Below, piece by piece: positions 44,382 to 55,814 of a stretch of 64,000 nt of DNA (positions are counted from its first letter, which is position 1; each line of letters starts with the position of its first letter). Source of the DNA: Isoetes taiwanensis (Eukaryota > Streptophyta > Lycopodiopsida > Isoetales > Isoetaceae); NCBI GenBank assembly GCA_021234155.1, contig JAJEKV010000033.1, positions 8,961,641 through 9,025,640 on the forward strand, in the 5' to 3' direction. Made by a program: the position numbers and the translations under genes. The notes beneath the pieces were generated by a model, which saw only the letters and a program-made list of their open reading frames with translations, made no database searches and was not told the origin of the DNA.

Positions 44382-46234
44382 ATAACTATAGTAGGCATGT
44401 TAAAACTTGCGAAGTGAGTTCGAAGTTGAAGAAAAGGAAAACCTATGGTTATACACAAGGTTACTTGGTAATTCATGAATGACCTAGATGCACATTATGA
44501 TTTGGATTCATGAACTAATGTTTACATGTTTTGTTATTTAAGCAAGTTGCATGCCAGAATGGAGTTCGAACTTGAAGAAAAGGAAACAACAATGGTGAAA
44601 CTTTGATCTAGGTACTGCAAGATGTTACTTGGTAAGCTATGAAAAGCAAAGGCTAGGAAAAACCAAGATACACACTATGGTGCTTTAACATAAAAACGTG
44701 TAGTGAATGAGCATGGGGCTAGATGGAAATACCTGAATAAATTTACACATTAATAGAGGAAAGGACCTTTAAATATTTGATTTATTGACATATTTGTTGT
44801 TTGGGGTTTATTGGCGTAAGGAATTGTTAACCTATAATCGAAAAGTTTAGGGCAAACCGGACTTCAAGTTCTTGGACTGTTAACTCCAGAAATCCGGCCA
44901 GAGAAAAGCTCTGGCCCTATCAACTTCATGATTATCTCATAGAAAAGGTAAGTAAGGTCTGATTACTGCTGGAAACGTGAGCCATCTAAAAACAGTTCCT
45001 CGCTAAGGATTTGTCGATATGTCTATATATTGATGGGTCGGGCTTTTGAAAGATGCAAAATCAAGATTACCAGGTAAGCGGACCGGTTCGTCCTTAATCC
45101 CACCGATGAGCAGAGAGATGGAAAGAAAGAAAGGGGACCTTAATTATGCTACTAGAAAAAGGTTGGCACGGGGAGAAAGAAAAATCCAAGAACAAGAAGA
45201 ATCTATTCCCAAGATCGGAAGATGGCCAAGATCTCGATCCAAAGCTTTGCTTTCGGAGAGGTCGTGGGAAGCAATGTAAATATTCTAGATAAGCCATCCG
45301 GGCAGCTTGATCTTTGAGTTGAATATCACAAGCGTAAATGCGAAAAAGAGGTGGACAAGAGTCTAGCAATGACCAAGACATATGGATCTACCGGCTGAAG
45401 CATCTTTGTTGACGAAAATTCCAACAAGTCCAGTGGAGTGGAGCACACCTCTCAGGTTCTATTAATTGGATCATTTTCCTACATAATAAATCTAGATGGG
45501 TATCTCTTCATTAATGCATTAAGTTATGATTCAAAGGATTTGTCATATAATATGGTAGATATGAATAATATAGTAGCTTGGAGCAGCTTAATATAGATTA
45601 AAAAGAAAGGCATGATGCAATGTACTTAAGTTCTAAGCCTGGATTATATGGCAGCATGTCTATATGAGGTGTATGCATGCTGAATTTTCTTCTGCACTAT
45701 CAGTGAATTTAATGCAGTAGTGTTTAATGATGCTAAGTAAATGCATAATAATATAACCAGATATGATTTTCTTTCATCAGGTGATAGGCTAGATCACTAT
45801 AATTTAATAGCCAGGAGGATCCTAAGATGTTTTTAGCAGGAATATAAGATGAACTTGCCGAAACTGTTGTTCTAAACTAGCTAACAGTAGGAAAGCAAAC
45901 TTGTAATGGTGGTTATGATATAAGGAATCCGGAAGGGCTCTCCCACTGAAAATAATCAGGGCATCTGCATCATGTTGAGCATAGTATAACCTATTATAAC
46001 TTATAGCATAAATGATTATGATGACTTTGGAATTTGCTATGGTGATATTAGTTATATGTGCAGCATATAATTGTAAACTGCATATTACTGGTAATATAGA
46101 TGTGCAGATTATCTGACCTATAGATCCATAGGCTTATTGGCTGATATTACCACTCCACTTTGCTGAAACATTGTTAATTTATGGATCTAATGACTGATAT
46201 GTTGTTTATAAGAACAATTGACAGTAGTGAACTG

Positions 46235-46775
46235 TAACACATAACAACCAACACATAACAACCATTGACATTAACAACCAACACATAACTACCATTGACA
46301 TTAATTAACACAACCATTGGGTCCAACACATTTAAATTAAAATCCCCCTTAAACCCCCTTTGGTTTGGGTGCATATTCACGAGGGGGGTGACTCCGCAAC
46401 GAGCCGCATTGGATAGGCATATTCACCCCTTATTCCTTAATCTATACCGTGACGTAAAGTTCCTCGCTTGTGGGGTATGCAAGTACAAAATTTGTTATCT
46501 TTGTATAACAAGATTCGCAAAATACTATAAGATTTCAAGCGAGGGAATACTATATGGTGTTGTTTTTAAAATGCGTGCAAAATACAATTATGAGGGCTCT
46601 CGCTGCCCTACGTCACCCCCCGTGTGAATATGCACCCAAACCAAAGGGGGTTTAAGGGGGATTTTAATTTAAATGTGTTGGACCCAATGGTTGTGTTAAT
46701 TAATGTCAATGGTAGTTATGTGTTGGTTGTTAATGTCAATGGTTGTTATGTGTTGGTTGTTATGTGTTGGGGGAT
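46235..46775. mobile_element. Foldback MITE, copy 2
   Basis: Arms at ~46,235-46,390 and ~46,612-46,775 are inverted complements (ACACATAACAACCAACACAT against ATGTGTTGGTTGTTATGTGT). They share the AAACCCCCTTTGG and GTGCATATTCAC blocks of the other copies. The GGGCCC termini are missing; the ends contain short tandem repeats of the arm. Confidence 0.7.
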
Positions 46776-47594
46776 TTAATTTTTACATGTTGGATGTTAA
46801 TGGTTTGTGTTGCAAAAAAAATTTTTTGGCCCCTTCGGGGCCTTAGAGATGTCACCCCCCCCCCGGTGTGACAAAAATTTTAGAATTCAAACCAGAAAAA
46901 AACTAGAATTCATTTGAGGCTTTCATCACCTGTAGCTTTTGAATTTGATCACAATAAAACAAATAGAACATAAGTAAAAGTTACCATAAAGATAGAGCAG
47001 ATTGATCCCATTATTCTGAAAGTCATAAAATTTGCAACACAAAGAAAACCCCCTGTTATTATGCTACATATTGTTACTTCCGCTACAACTATTTCTCTTT
47101 CACAATGACACCATTGTTTATCAATCCATATAATTTTGAATGCTCCATCTCTAGCTTAAAGGTAATGCATGATTCACCTTATGGTTCGATTAAAGTTCCA
47201 AACCTACAATATAAATGCATTCTTGTGGCCACTATTTGACTGATCTGCGTGACATGGAAAAGGGCGTGGAATAATCCACCTGTTGTGTGCATAAGAATCC
47301 GTTTGTTGATTGAAGCTAAAGGCTGGCTGCTATGAACAATCCGGCAGCCAGGAATATCCAAGAGTTGGAAGCAAACAGAGGGCCTAAACTTGAATCTGCA
47401 GCAAATCTTAGGAAGGAAACAAAAGGGGGTTTTGTAGCACTACATTGTAGAATCAGGAAACCAATACCTCGTAAAAAAAACATTATGTTAACTGAAGAAA
47501 CATTAAAAAATAAATACCTTTGTAAGTGTGAGCAAAAAATCCATCTCGTGGTAGTAAAATCCACTCCGGCAATAAGAATCCAAGAGGGCAAGTA

Positions 47595-47712
47595 CACATG
47601 CATATGCACACATGCACACACATGCACATGCACTTGCACTTGCACATGCACAATACACATGCACACACATGCACATGCATGTGCACATGCACATGCATAC
47701 ACATGCGTAGTG
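47595..47712. repeat. CACATG/TGCACA microsatellite, alternating purine-pyrimidine
   Basis: About 115 bp consist almost entirely of CACATG, CATGCA and CACTTG units. Pyrimidine-purine alternation is nearly uninterrupted, the sequence type that most readily adopts Z-DNA. Open frames on both strands here are by-products of the 6-bp period. Confidence 0.9.
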
Positions 47713-47767
47713 TTCATGCACAAACACATGCAGAGAAAGACAACAACCCTCGGATTGTTCCAACCAA

Positions 47768-47908
47768 CGAAAATCAACGGCTCATAAAAGGTGCACTCTA
47801 GAAATACTATTTAGTACACCTCAACGAATACAACAACGAAATCATAGAAAAACCATGTGAAAAAACGTATAAAAATCTAAAAGTAACCCCCTGTTATTAT
47901 GCTACATA
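47768..47908 (-). repeat. TIR-like terminus, copy 2 (inverted)
   Basis: The reverse complement matches 18,157-18,277 and 48,266-48,385, including CTAGAGTGCACC and the terminal TATTATGCTACATA. It ends exactly where the PLE leader resumes (47,909). A shorter match to the terminal bases (CCCCTGTTATTATGCTACAT) also lies at 47,050-47,070. Confidence 0.75.
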
Positions 47909-48265
47909 TTTGTTGCTTAAATGTTCTTACCCAATGATATGTTTGTGAAGCAAGCAGGGTGAAAGGGCATAAACCTAAAAAGTCCCATGACACCTGCTAC
48001 CCTCAGCATGACAACCATACTAATGCTTGTTTTTGTTGTTTTGGGTGCAGGTAACAAGACTTTTTACTCCCTGCTATGTTTTGTTCAAAAAATGGAAGAT
48101 GGACAAAAAATGAAAGTTCTTTCTTCTTACTTAAGCGTTCAACTTGAACATGGAATTGCTGTTCCTATTTGTCTTTATCTTTTATTTTGCATAAAACCTC
48201 CAGTATATCAGATCTGGTAGACTTTACTTATTCTATGTCTATGATGTAGTTGAAAATCTTTTGAA

Positions 48266-48385
48266 TATGTAGCATTATAACAGGGGTTTTTTTTTGTGAT
48301 TTTATACGCTTTTTGGCATGGTTTTCATATGATTTCACGGGCGTATTCACGTGGACGTACTAAACGGTATTTCTAGAGTGCACCC
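48266..48385 (+). repeat. TIR-like terminus, copy 3
   Basis: It begins at the PLE breakpoint with TGTAGCATTATAACAGGGG and a T run and ends CTAGAGTGCACCC. Outward from it lies PLE sequence; inward lies the ELP2 fragment. Confidence 0.75.
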
Positions 48386-48879
48386 ATTTTTTAGCTATTG
48401 ATTTTAAAGAAGAGGGAAAATCGTGTGGTTGTGGGGCTTTTATTGTTTGCATGTTTTTTTAGTTTAGGTTAATCTTAGGTTAATATTAGGGTTCCTGATT
48501 TAGGACGTGGAGAAGAAGCAGTAATTGGGTGTAAATATGTAGCTCGTCGAGCCCGTTTTATCGCTTTTTGAGAAGTCGAAGGAAATGGAGGCAAAGCGAA
48601 AAAAGATCCGGAATTCCTCGTGAAATGAGCGGGGAACCTATTGTTTTGGCAAACACAGGGAACGGAATTGTGCAATTTGTTGTGCAACTGTTGATGACTA
48701 TTTTATGTTATCCGGGAGGCCGATGGCTTAAATCATTCTTTGGGGCATACAAACAAAATCGAGAAAAGTAAACCTCTGCAGAAAAACTTAAGCTTTTTGA
48801 TTGGCATTCTTATGTGTATTTTTGGGGTGTTTGGAAATTATAGTGGCAATCGGTACTTCGAGCTCGGCCCACCCATGAG

Positions 48880-49500
48880 AAGAAGGTTACATGCATTTTC
48901 GGGTTGCATGTTATCTTTGTGGAAGCCGTATTCACATCTTCATCTTCTAATGGCACAGTTCGGGTGTGGGACATGTCAATTCCAATGCAGTCGGAGGTAA
49001 TTTTTCCGAAGTGCGGTGTGCTCTTTGGGCTTGCCCAACTAAAGGGAATTTTACTTGCCTAATAAGGCGACTTGCTCATCATACACTTCACCATATCACC
49101 AGCCTTTTAACATTTATTGCACTTCTGAGAGGCAAATGCCGTGTATCGATTGGACAAACTATTTCCGTTGGATCAAAAGTCATGGTTCTTTGTTTTCCAT
49201 GGTGCTTCTTCCCAACAAACTGGATATTTTGTTGGCTATGGGGGTTTCGATAACCAAATTCACCTATACATCAAGACTAGTTCGAGCATCAATTCAGTAT
49301 CAACGTGCAAATTAAAAGGTCATCAAGGATGGGTTGTTGATTTTCAGAACCTCGTAGTAGAGAATGGAATGCAAGCAATATTTCTTGCAAGTTGTTCTCA
49401 AGATAAACATATTCGACTTTGGAGGATCACCCCGAAGCAACCTGTATTGAGTAATGACAAACGGTCTAGTTTGAAGGGATACATTACTGGGCCAATGTAA
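48880..49500 (+). pseudogene. ELP2 (Elongator complex WD40 subunit) fragment
   Basis: Three neighbouring frames together cover part of one WD40 propeller. HVIFVEAVFTSSSSNGTVRV followed by WDM lies at 48,907-48,979, and ISVGSKVMVL at ~49,160-49,190. An ILLAMG block, then FDNQIHLYIKTSS, CKLKGHQGWVVDF and IFLASCSQDKHIRLWRI run to 49,440. The pairing of ..GG.DN.IHLY.. with KLKGH..W...ASCSQDK.IR.W is typical of Elongator subunit 2, a scaffold for tRNA modification and transcription elongation. At least two frameshifts mark it as a pseudogene. It lies 0.5 kb inside a TIR, as expected for a captured gene piece. Confidence 0.7.
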
Positions 49501-50432
49501 CAGAGCTTAAATGCCCTGTTCACAGCTGCAAGAAATTGGTATGCTGATCAATTGATTACGTTTCTATCCTTTGTTTCTCCTTGATTAAATGTGTTGAAAT
49601 CCGGTATTTGGCTCCTAGCATAGTTCTAACATCTAATCGAGAATAAATGCCCTATTTGGCTTACTTTCATGGCCTTTTTCAGCTCGTAGTTCAAAATGGC
49701 ATTGCATTTATCAGCTGAAAGACATGATTCTATGTAGGATTTGGCTGAAACCCTGTTGTGCATGATTGATAGTGTCAAAATGGTGATTATCGTGATGATT
49801 TTGCAGCTTCTACGTAGGATTGTTCTTGCCAGCCGCCAATTTAATGGAACCAGAAGCTAATGGCTCCAGATGCTACATATCTAGTAAGTGTGGCTTTCAT
49901 TATTGCTTTTGCGTTGGAATAGACCATATACTAATTGTATATTTGTTTGTTCTCCTGAGACATTTCTTATGCAGGAATGGATCTTCAAACACTCTATTTC
50001 CAAATACTCTATTTTGGTGCAATTGTCCAGCCTATTATCTTATGTAGCACTATATTCGACTCATCTCATGATGGATTTTTAAACTGCATCCAGACCAAAT
50101 TTACTATGGCTATAAGCCATCGCTCCATCCAGGAATTTCATGCACATGAATTACGTGCTGAACTATTTTAAAGATTGCAGTTGCTCTTCATAGCATTGTG
50201 ATTTAGAGACAAATTATGTTTTTATGCCATTCATATACAATATACAGGATACAATGTTATGGTCAAGAATCAAAATATATATTTATACCATTTAGCAATT
50301 AAATGATGTGGTGAAGCGTATGTAATTAAATTACATTACGCTATTATTTGTTATAATGCTAAATATTAGATATTACATATTGCTACATGTTTTGCATGTT
50401 TCACATGTTCTTACGTATGTTTGATTTTTTTA
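49501..50432. other. Sequence between ELP2 fragment and MITE 3
   Basis: Probably intron or flank of the captured segment. Short frames at 49,820-50,047 and 49,977-50,171 are not recognised. About 80 bp before the MITE (50,345-50,430) are repeated inverted at 55,760-55,818, so they belong to the outer arm of the MITE family. Confidence 0.4.
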
Positions 50433-50915
50433 GGGCCCGAAGGGCCCAAATTTTTTTTTAGTATAACAACCAACATATAACTACCATTAACATTAAATAA
50501 CACAACCATTGGGTTCAACACATTTAAAATCCCCCTTAAACCCCCTTTGGTTTGGGTGCATATTCACACGGGAGGTGACTCCGGGCAACGAGAGCTGTTG
50601 GATAGGCATATTCACCCCTTATTCCTTAATCTACACCGTACGTAAAGTTCCTCGTTTGTGGGGTATGCAAGTACAAAATTTGCTATACTGTATAACAAGA
50701 TTTGCAAAATACTATAAGATTTCAAGCAAAATACTATATGGTGTTGATTTTGTACGTGCAAAATATAATTATAAGGCTCTCGCTGCCCTACGTCACCCCC
50801 GTGTGAATATGCACCCAAACCAAAGGGGGTTTAAGGGGGATTTTAAATGTGTTGAACCCAATGGTTATGTTATTTAATGTTAATGGTAGTTATATGTTGG
50901 TTGTTATATGTTGGT
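50433..50915. mobile_element. Foldback MITE, copy 3
   Basis: The left terminus is GGGCCCGAAGGGCCC at 50,433. Arms at ~50,460-50,590 and ~50,785-50,915 are inverted complements with the AAACCCCCTTTGG / CCAAAGGGGGTTT blocks. It is directly followed by a partial TIR of the other family. Confidence 0.75.
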
Positions 50916-50919
50916 TTTT

Positions 50920-51005
50920 GTGATTTTGTACGCTTTTTGGCATGGTTTTCCTATGATTTTAGTGTTGTATTCATTAGGCCATACTAAATAGTATTTCTAG
51001 AGTGC
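50920..51005 (+). repeat. TIR-like terminus, copy 4 (5'-truncated)
   Basis: It matches 48,295-48,385 from TTTTTGTGATTTTGTACGC to CTAGAGTGC. The outermost ~30 bp (TGTAGCATTATAACAGGGG) are missing, replaced by the MITE end. Confidence 0.65.
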
Positions 51006-51099
51006 GGCTTCTTTGGAGCGTTGATCGTTTTTAGCTTCAATAATCTAACGGTTCTTATTTTGGCCTCCTCATTCATATGCATGCAACCAGAAACATTCT

Positions 51100-51790
51100 T
51101 TCCTCTTGAAAAGTTCATGTTGGTGGTATTCAATCCGTCTTTTCTTTTCTCTGAAAAGTTCTTGTTGGTGGTATTCGATCTGTCCTACTGTTGTGGTGGT
51201 ATGCTTGATTTCTAAGTTCTTGTTGGTGGTATTCGATCAGTCCTGCTGTTGTGGTGGTATGCTTGATTTCTCTTTTCTGTTTGCTAACGATGTGTTAAAT
51301 TTTAATCTTATGCAGATATTAGCACTGTGTTAAATTTTAATCTTGTGCAGATATTAGCACAGATATCCATTGTTATTGTGTTGTTGCTCGTCATACATCT
51401 TCTTTAAACATTACAGAAACCGTTCTTCATATTAGCATGAGCAGATATTACTTGAAGAAAAACCGTGCTTTATTCATTTTCACAGATATCGGATCATACA
51501 TCTTCTTTAAACATTACAGAAACCGTTCTTCATATTAGCATGAGCAGATATTATTATTGGAGACAGATCTTCCGGCTTTTCTTTTTGTTTATCCTCCTTA
51601 ACTTTTCCTCCGTTTAGCATTTGCCCCTTCGTTTAGGCTGCCATGAGTTTGGATCTGCTGTAAAATGACCTCAGAAGCATGATTTACCTCTGATTTGTGT
51701 TCGGCCCCTTAGGATAATGCTACGAATTTAGGCTGCCATGAGTTTGGATACCTCTGATTTGTGTGATTTACCTCTGAACTCATGGTATAT
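51100..51790. repeat. Cluster of local tandem duplications
   Basis: At least four independent short duplications lie side by side: GTTGGTGGTATTCGAT-type units (51,117-51,260), TTAAATTTTAATCTT-GCAG units (51,286-51,360), a ~65-bp CATACATCTTCTTTAAACAT unit (51,393 and 51,487), and a GGCTGCCATGAGTTTGGAT unit (51,637 and 51,730). Confidence 0.8.
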
Positions 51791-52140
51791 ACCTGCTTTG
51801 GTTGAAACCCTAAGAAGATAAAGTCTGCAAAAATCGGCCGTAGCAATCAGGCTTCAGAAATCGATCCAGCACTTTCAAACTGCTGTGCAGTGGCCTCTAA
51901 CCTATGTTCTGGCAACGCCACAGTGAAATCCGGCACTCAGAACCATGTCGGGAAGCATTCAGCCGCCATCTCCAATGTCCAAACCCTAACCCTGCAATTT
52001 CGAATTTTGTAACCCTAACCCTTATCTATGCTTGTTCAAAATTGGAAATGTCAACCTTTAACCTTCGAGAATTAAAATGAAACCCTTCCTCACAATATCT
52101 ACCATATTATAATGCTACATATAGTATGTTTGTTTTTTTT

Positions 52141-52247
52141 AGGGCCCGAAGGGCCCAAAATTTTTTTTAGTATAACAACCAATACATAACTACCACTACC
52201 ATTAACATTAATGAACACAACCATTGGGTTTAACATATTTAAATTAG
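52141..52247. mobile_element. Half MITE (left arm only)
   Basis: GGGCCCGAAGGGCCC at 52,142 and ~90 bp of left arm are present, ending at ATTTAAATTAG. The rest of the element is missing. It is preceded by TATTATAATGCTACATATAG, which resembles the outer arm at 50,350. Confidence 0.7.
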
Positions 52248-55247
52248 TTGGCTTCACACACTCCGTCATACAGATGATTTTTTTGAAAAAAAATTTAGGT
52301 TGGTTCTAGAGTGATATAAGGCTCTGCAACTTGGATTTCGGACATCATTATGTAACTGACCTCTGTGTCTAGTGGATGACTTACTCCAGTATAATGTAAA
52401 TGGTAATTTGTTTTAGTCTGCACCAGTATACATGACCCTATTCACCTGATCAGACTTTAGAGGATATATTGTGTTCCCTTAAAGCTTACATATATGGACA
52501 CTCTTAGCCTGTTTTAAGCCTGACCATTTACTGGTGGCAAACTGGGTTTTACTAGTATGCAGGCCTGATAATTAGCATATTTATTTGGTCCCTTGTGCCC
52601 GAGACCAGCCATTTCTTATTGCATCCCTTCTCACTATACTTGTGACATTCAACAGACTAAGGGTCTTCATGCAGCCATATAAGGGATTGGACCACCAGGC
52701 AATTATGCAACACTGGTTTTCTTAGATGGTATAAATAATTAATTGTTTTTTGATCTTCTCAAATTTGCTTCCAGCTTGGCATTGGCCAAGATATGGCAAC
52801 CATGGAACAGAGGTTCCATTATACCTTGGACCTTGGGGTCACTTGGAGTGTTGACCCATTCACATAAACATTTTTTAATAATATAGCAGCCCTCATTAAG
52901 ATGGTTTTTAGAGAGATGGATCAGGGTAACCTTTTTACTGGTTCAGTATGGTCCTGATGATGTTTTAGGGTCTACACGTATCAGAGACCCCTAGAACAAG
53001 GTTTCTGGGACAAGGTTTGTTCTGTTACCCCATTATCCTTTATAATAAATATACCTTGTAGAACACATACTATTTTAAGTTGAAATATATGTGGATGAAA
53101 TGTGGAAAACTAAATACATAAAGTGGATACTCACGAGTTAATGTGGGATGCTTAACATTAATAACATGGTTTTGAGCGGGAAGAAAGCTAATCTAGTATT
53201 AATGGAGAATAAGCCCTAAAAAAGTGGACGGGCTTGTGATATTCAGAAGCGCCATCTTCAGTGCTGTGTTAAACTTTGGTCCTCCGTTCTGTGACTTCTA
53301 GCAACAGTATGGGACCTAAAAGGGGTCCAGGCAGACCGCTTGGAGCAAAAAACGTAAGAGCAAAGGGCCTACCGCTTGTGCAAAGAAGGCCGTCTCCCCC
53401 TGGCCAAGCCAGAAATCTTCAAGCTGCCAACATCTTCAAAAGATGTCTGATTAGAAATGCTACTATGCGGGCAGCGGGCTTGGATAATAATGAACCAGTT
53501 TACAACAACCCAGCTGTGGCTAACCTTGATCCGGATCTGGAGGCTTATGATAACCCTGGAGACGAACAAAATGAGGTTAATGTGTCTTTCAGTTGTTGAA
53601 TCGCTGTGCATGCCAACAGCGGCAGGACTTATACATACAGTGCTGCCTGAGCTTAAATAGGGTTTGATTGTGACTATGGCTACATAAGATCAATGTAACA
53701 TGGTCTATATTCTTAAACATTTAATGTCTTTAGATACTCTGAATTAAAGCGATCGCCGGCCATGAGATTAAATTAATTTATGCAAAAGGTTGGATACAAG
53801 CGGTTTCAGATCTATATCTATTAACTTTATGGACAGAAACATCTTGCTTTTCATTGACACTGGAGAAATCGACCTGTGATATAAGTTTAACAGTCAAATA
53901 TGAACACATTGCATGGCTGATATTATGCTGGCACATAAACTGATCTACTCAGCACTCTTATAGTATGTGTCTTTCTTTAAAGGATTCTACTTTGTTCACA
54001 CTGCTTTATCCTAGAAATACAGGTTGATATCTGATCTCTGCATGGCAAATGATTATGTATTGTCATGTTGCTTAAACATAAAGGAAACGGATAATAACAG
54101 GGTTTGTTTTTGCTTACCTGACGGCTGCTTCATACTTACCCTTATCAGGCTAACGTGTGATTGATTTGGCTGCAGGTAACACGACAAACCTACCTTTGTT
54201 GTTTTTGAGCTTAGCAAAATGGTGGAATTTTTCGAAATATGGGGCAGATCAGATAGTCTGCGCCTTGAAACTCTACACGTTATTATGATGATTATTTAAA
54301 TCTCTTTACACGGTAGACGTTTTTGAAATGGTGAGTACTTGAAAATACACTGTTACAGGCTTTTCTACACGGTATATTATCTTTATCTTGGCTGGAACAT
54401 CTAGATATTTTTCTATATCTACTGGAACTTTGGTTTGTATCAAAATATAAAAAATAAAAAAGCTAAAAACAATGTTGAAAACATGGTTTTCGTCTTAATA
54501 GATCATTGCAGTTATATCTGTGGATGTTCACATTATACCGTCTCATGTTTCTTGCTCCAGTTACTGAATTGACCTTTGTCATTGAGAAACATGTACTAGT
54601 CACTTTCTGCTGCTGATTTAGCATGGTTCGTTCATGACTTAATATTCTACATGTTCCAGATATATGAATATCCACTTAGGCAGCTTATGAATGATTGCTG
54701 TTTATTCTCTGATCTGGTTGAACAAGTACTTAGTGATTGTTGGTCCAGCGTTTGTTGTTTCACTCTCTACATAATATGATGTTTAGTTACGGAATATGCA
54801 TAAACAGGATAATACAACCATACAAAGGGAACATGCACTTTGAGGTTTGATTTTTCAGCCTCCTTGTTCGTGACACCAATGTATGTTGTATTCATATCCG
54901 TTTATCTTAGTAAAATTCGAGCTGGTCTGGAAATGGTGGCAACAGGGTTTTGGGGTTTGATATTTCAGCTCCCTACCCTGCACACCATTTATTGAACGTA
55001 AATTAAGTTTGATTTGAGCTGTGTTGCCTCTGTTTACACTTATACCAGTTTTAAGATATGGGCCTGGATATTACCAGGGCAGACAACCTCTCAATGCTAG
55101 GGGTAATATACCTCACCATATGTGTGTGCCAGATGAAGGGCGTGGGCCTGGTTTAAACCAGGACAGACAAATTCTCAATTTCTAACTAGGTTTAGTTCTT
55201 GAAGTATAGTATTTGCTAGATTAGACCCTAGCAAGTATTTTGTAAAT
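52248..55247. other. 3 kb of unassigned sequence inside the 7.5 kb insertion
   Basis: AT-rich; no domain recognised. The frame at 53,276-53,599 (+, 107 codons) contains KRGPGRPLGAKN, an AT-hook-like core, followed by a Pro-rich and acidic tail. This could be a minor-groove-binding protein piece, but on one motif the call is weak. Two ~45-bp related segments lie near 55,060 and 55,140. Confidence 0.35.
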
Positions 55248-55757
55248 TTTTTTTTAGTATAACAACCAATACATAACTACCACTATCATTAACATTAATG
55301 AACACAACCATTGGGTTTAACATATTTAAATTAAAATCCCCCTTAAACCCCCTTTGGTTTGGGTGCTTATTCACATGGGGGGTGACGTAGGGCAGCGAGA
55401 GCCCTTGTAATTATATTTTCCACGTATAAAATCAACACTATATAGTATTTTGCTTCAAATCTTATAGTATTTTGCATATGTTGTTATACGGTATACCAAT
55501 TTGTGTACTTGCATACCCCATAAACGAGGAACTTTACGTACGGTGTAGATTAAGGAATAAGTGTTGAATATGCCTATCCAACAGCTCTCGGTGCTCGGAG
55601 TCACCCCCCGTGTGAATAAGCACCCAAACCAAAGGGGGTTTAAGGGGGATTTTAATTTAAATATGTTAAACCCAATGGTTGTGTTCATTAATGTTAATGG
55701 TAGTGGTAGTTATGTATTGGTTGTTATACTAAAAAAAATTTTGGGCCCTTCGGGCCC
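55248..55757. mobile_element. Foldback MITE, copy 4
   Basis: Right terminus GGGCCCTTCGGGCCC at 55,743-55,757. Arms (~55,255-55,400 and ~55,598-55,740) are inverted complements and are the best preserved of all copies. Beyond the GGGCCC motif, 55,760-55,814 is the inverted complement of 50,345-50,430, so the full arm of the family is longer than the GGGCCC boundary suggests. Confidence 0.8.
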
Positions 55758-55814
55758 TAAAAAAAACAAACATACGTAAGAACATGCAATATGTGAAATC
55801 TAATATTTAACATT

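Larger units (their letters stand above)
46235..47908. mobile_element. Composite 1.67 kb insertion in PLE unit 3
   Basis: PLE sequence stops after AGTGAACTG and resumes at TTTGTTGCTTAAATG; units 1 and 2 have only ~16 bp between these points. The left side is a MITE (46,235-46,775), the right side an inverted TIR terminus (47,768-47,908). In between lie a GGCCCCTTCGGGGCC terminus-like motif, a run of 10 C's (~46,853) and a CACATG microsatellite. Open frames at 47,316-47,787 are dominated by the repeat. It probably represents nested insertions rather than one element. Confidence 0.7.
44369..48267 (+). repeat. PLE leader / pseudo-LTR, unit 3, left part
   Basis: It repeats the leader of units 1 and 2 and includes the intact hairpin at 44,896-44,916. 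It is split by a 1.67 kb insertion at 46,235-47,908 and ends at GAATA (48,267), where a 7.5 kb insertion begins. No coding part of unit 3 exists. Confidence 0.8.
48268..55814. mobile_element. 7.5 kb insertion in PLE unit 3, possibly a gene-capturing TIR element
   Basis: The PLE leader is cut between GAATA (48,267) and AAATTACTGCTG (from 55,815); units 1 and 2 are continuous here. ATA is present at both edges, consistent with a 3-bp target duplication. The left edge is the recurrent TIR; the right edge is the outer part of a MITE, so the ends are not simple inverted repeats and later nesting must be assumed. Cargo includes an ELP2 fragment, two near-complete MITEs, a half MITE, local duplications and 3 kb of unassigned sequence. 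No transposase is recognised. Confidence 0.6.

Noticed and set aside
47316-47801. Cys/His-rich frames of 67-153 codons on both strands
   Set aside because: They are products of the 6-bp CACATG microsatellite, which reads open in several frames at once.
53276-53599. AT-hook protein gene
   Set aside because: One GPKRGPGRP-like motif alone is not enough; no HMG, PPC or other partner domain and no supported exon borders.
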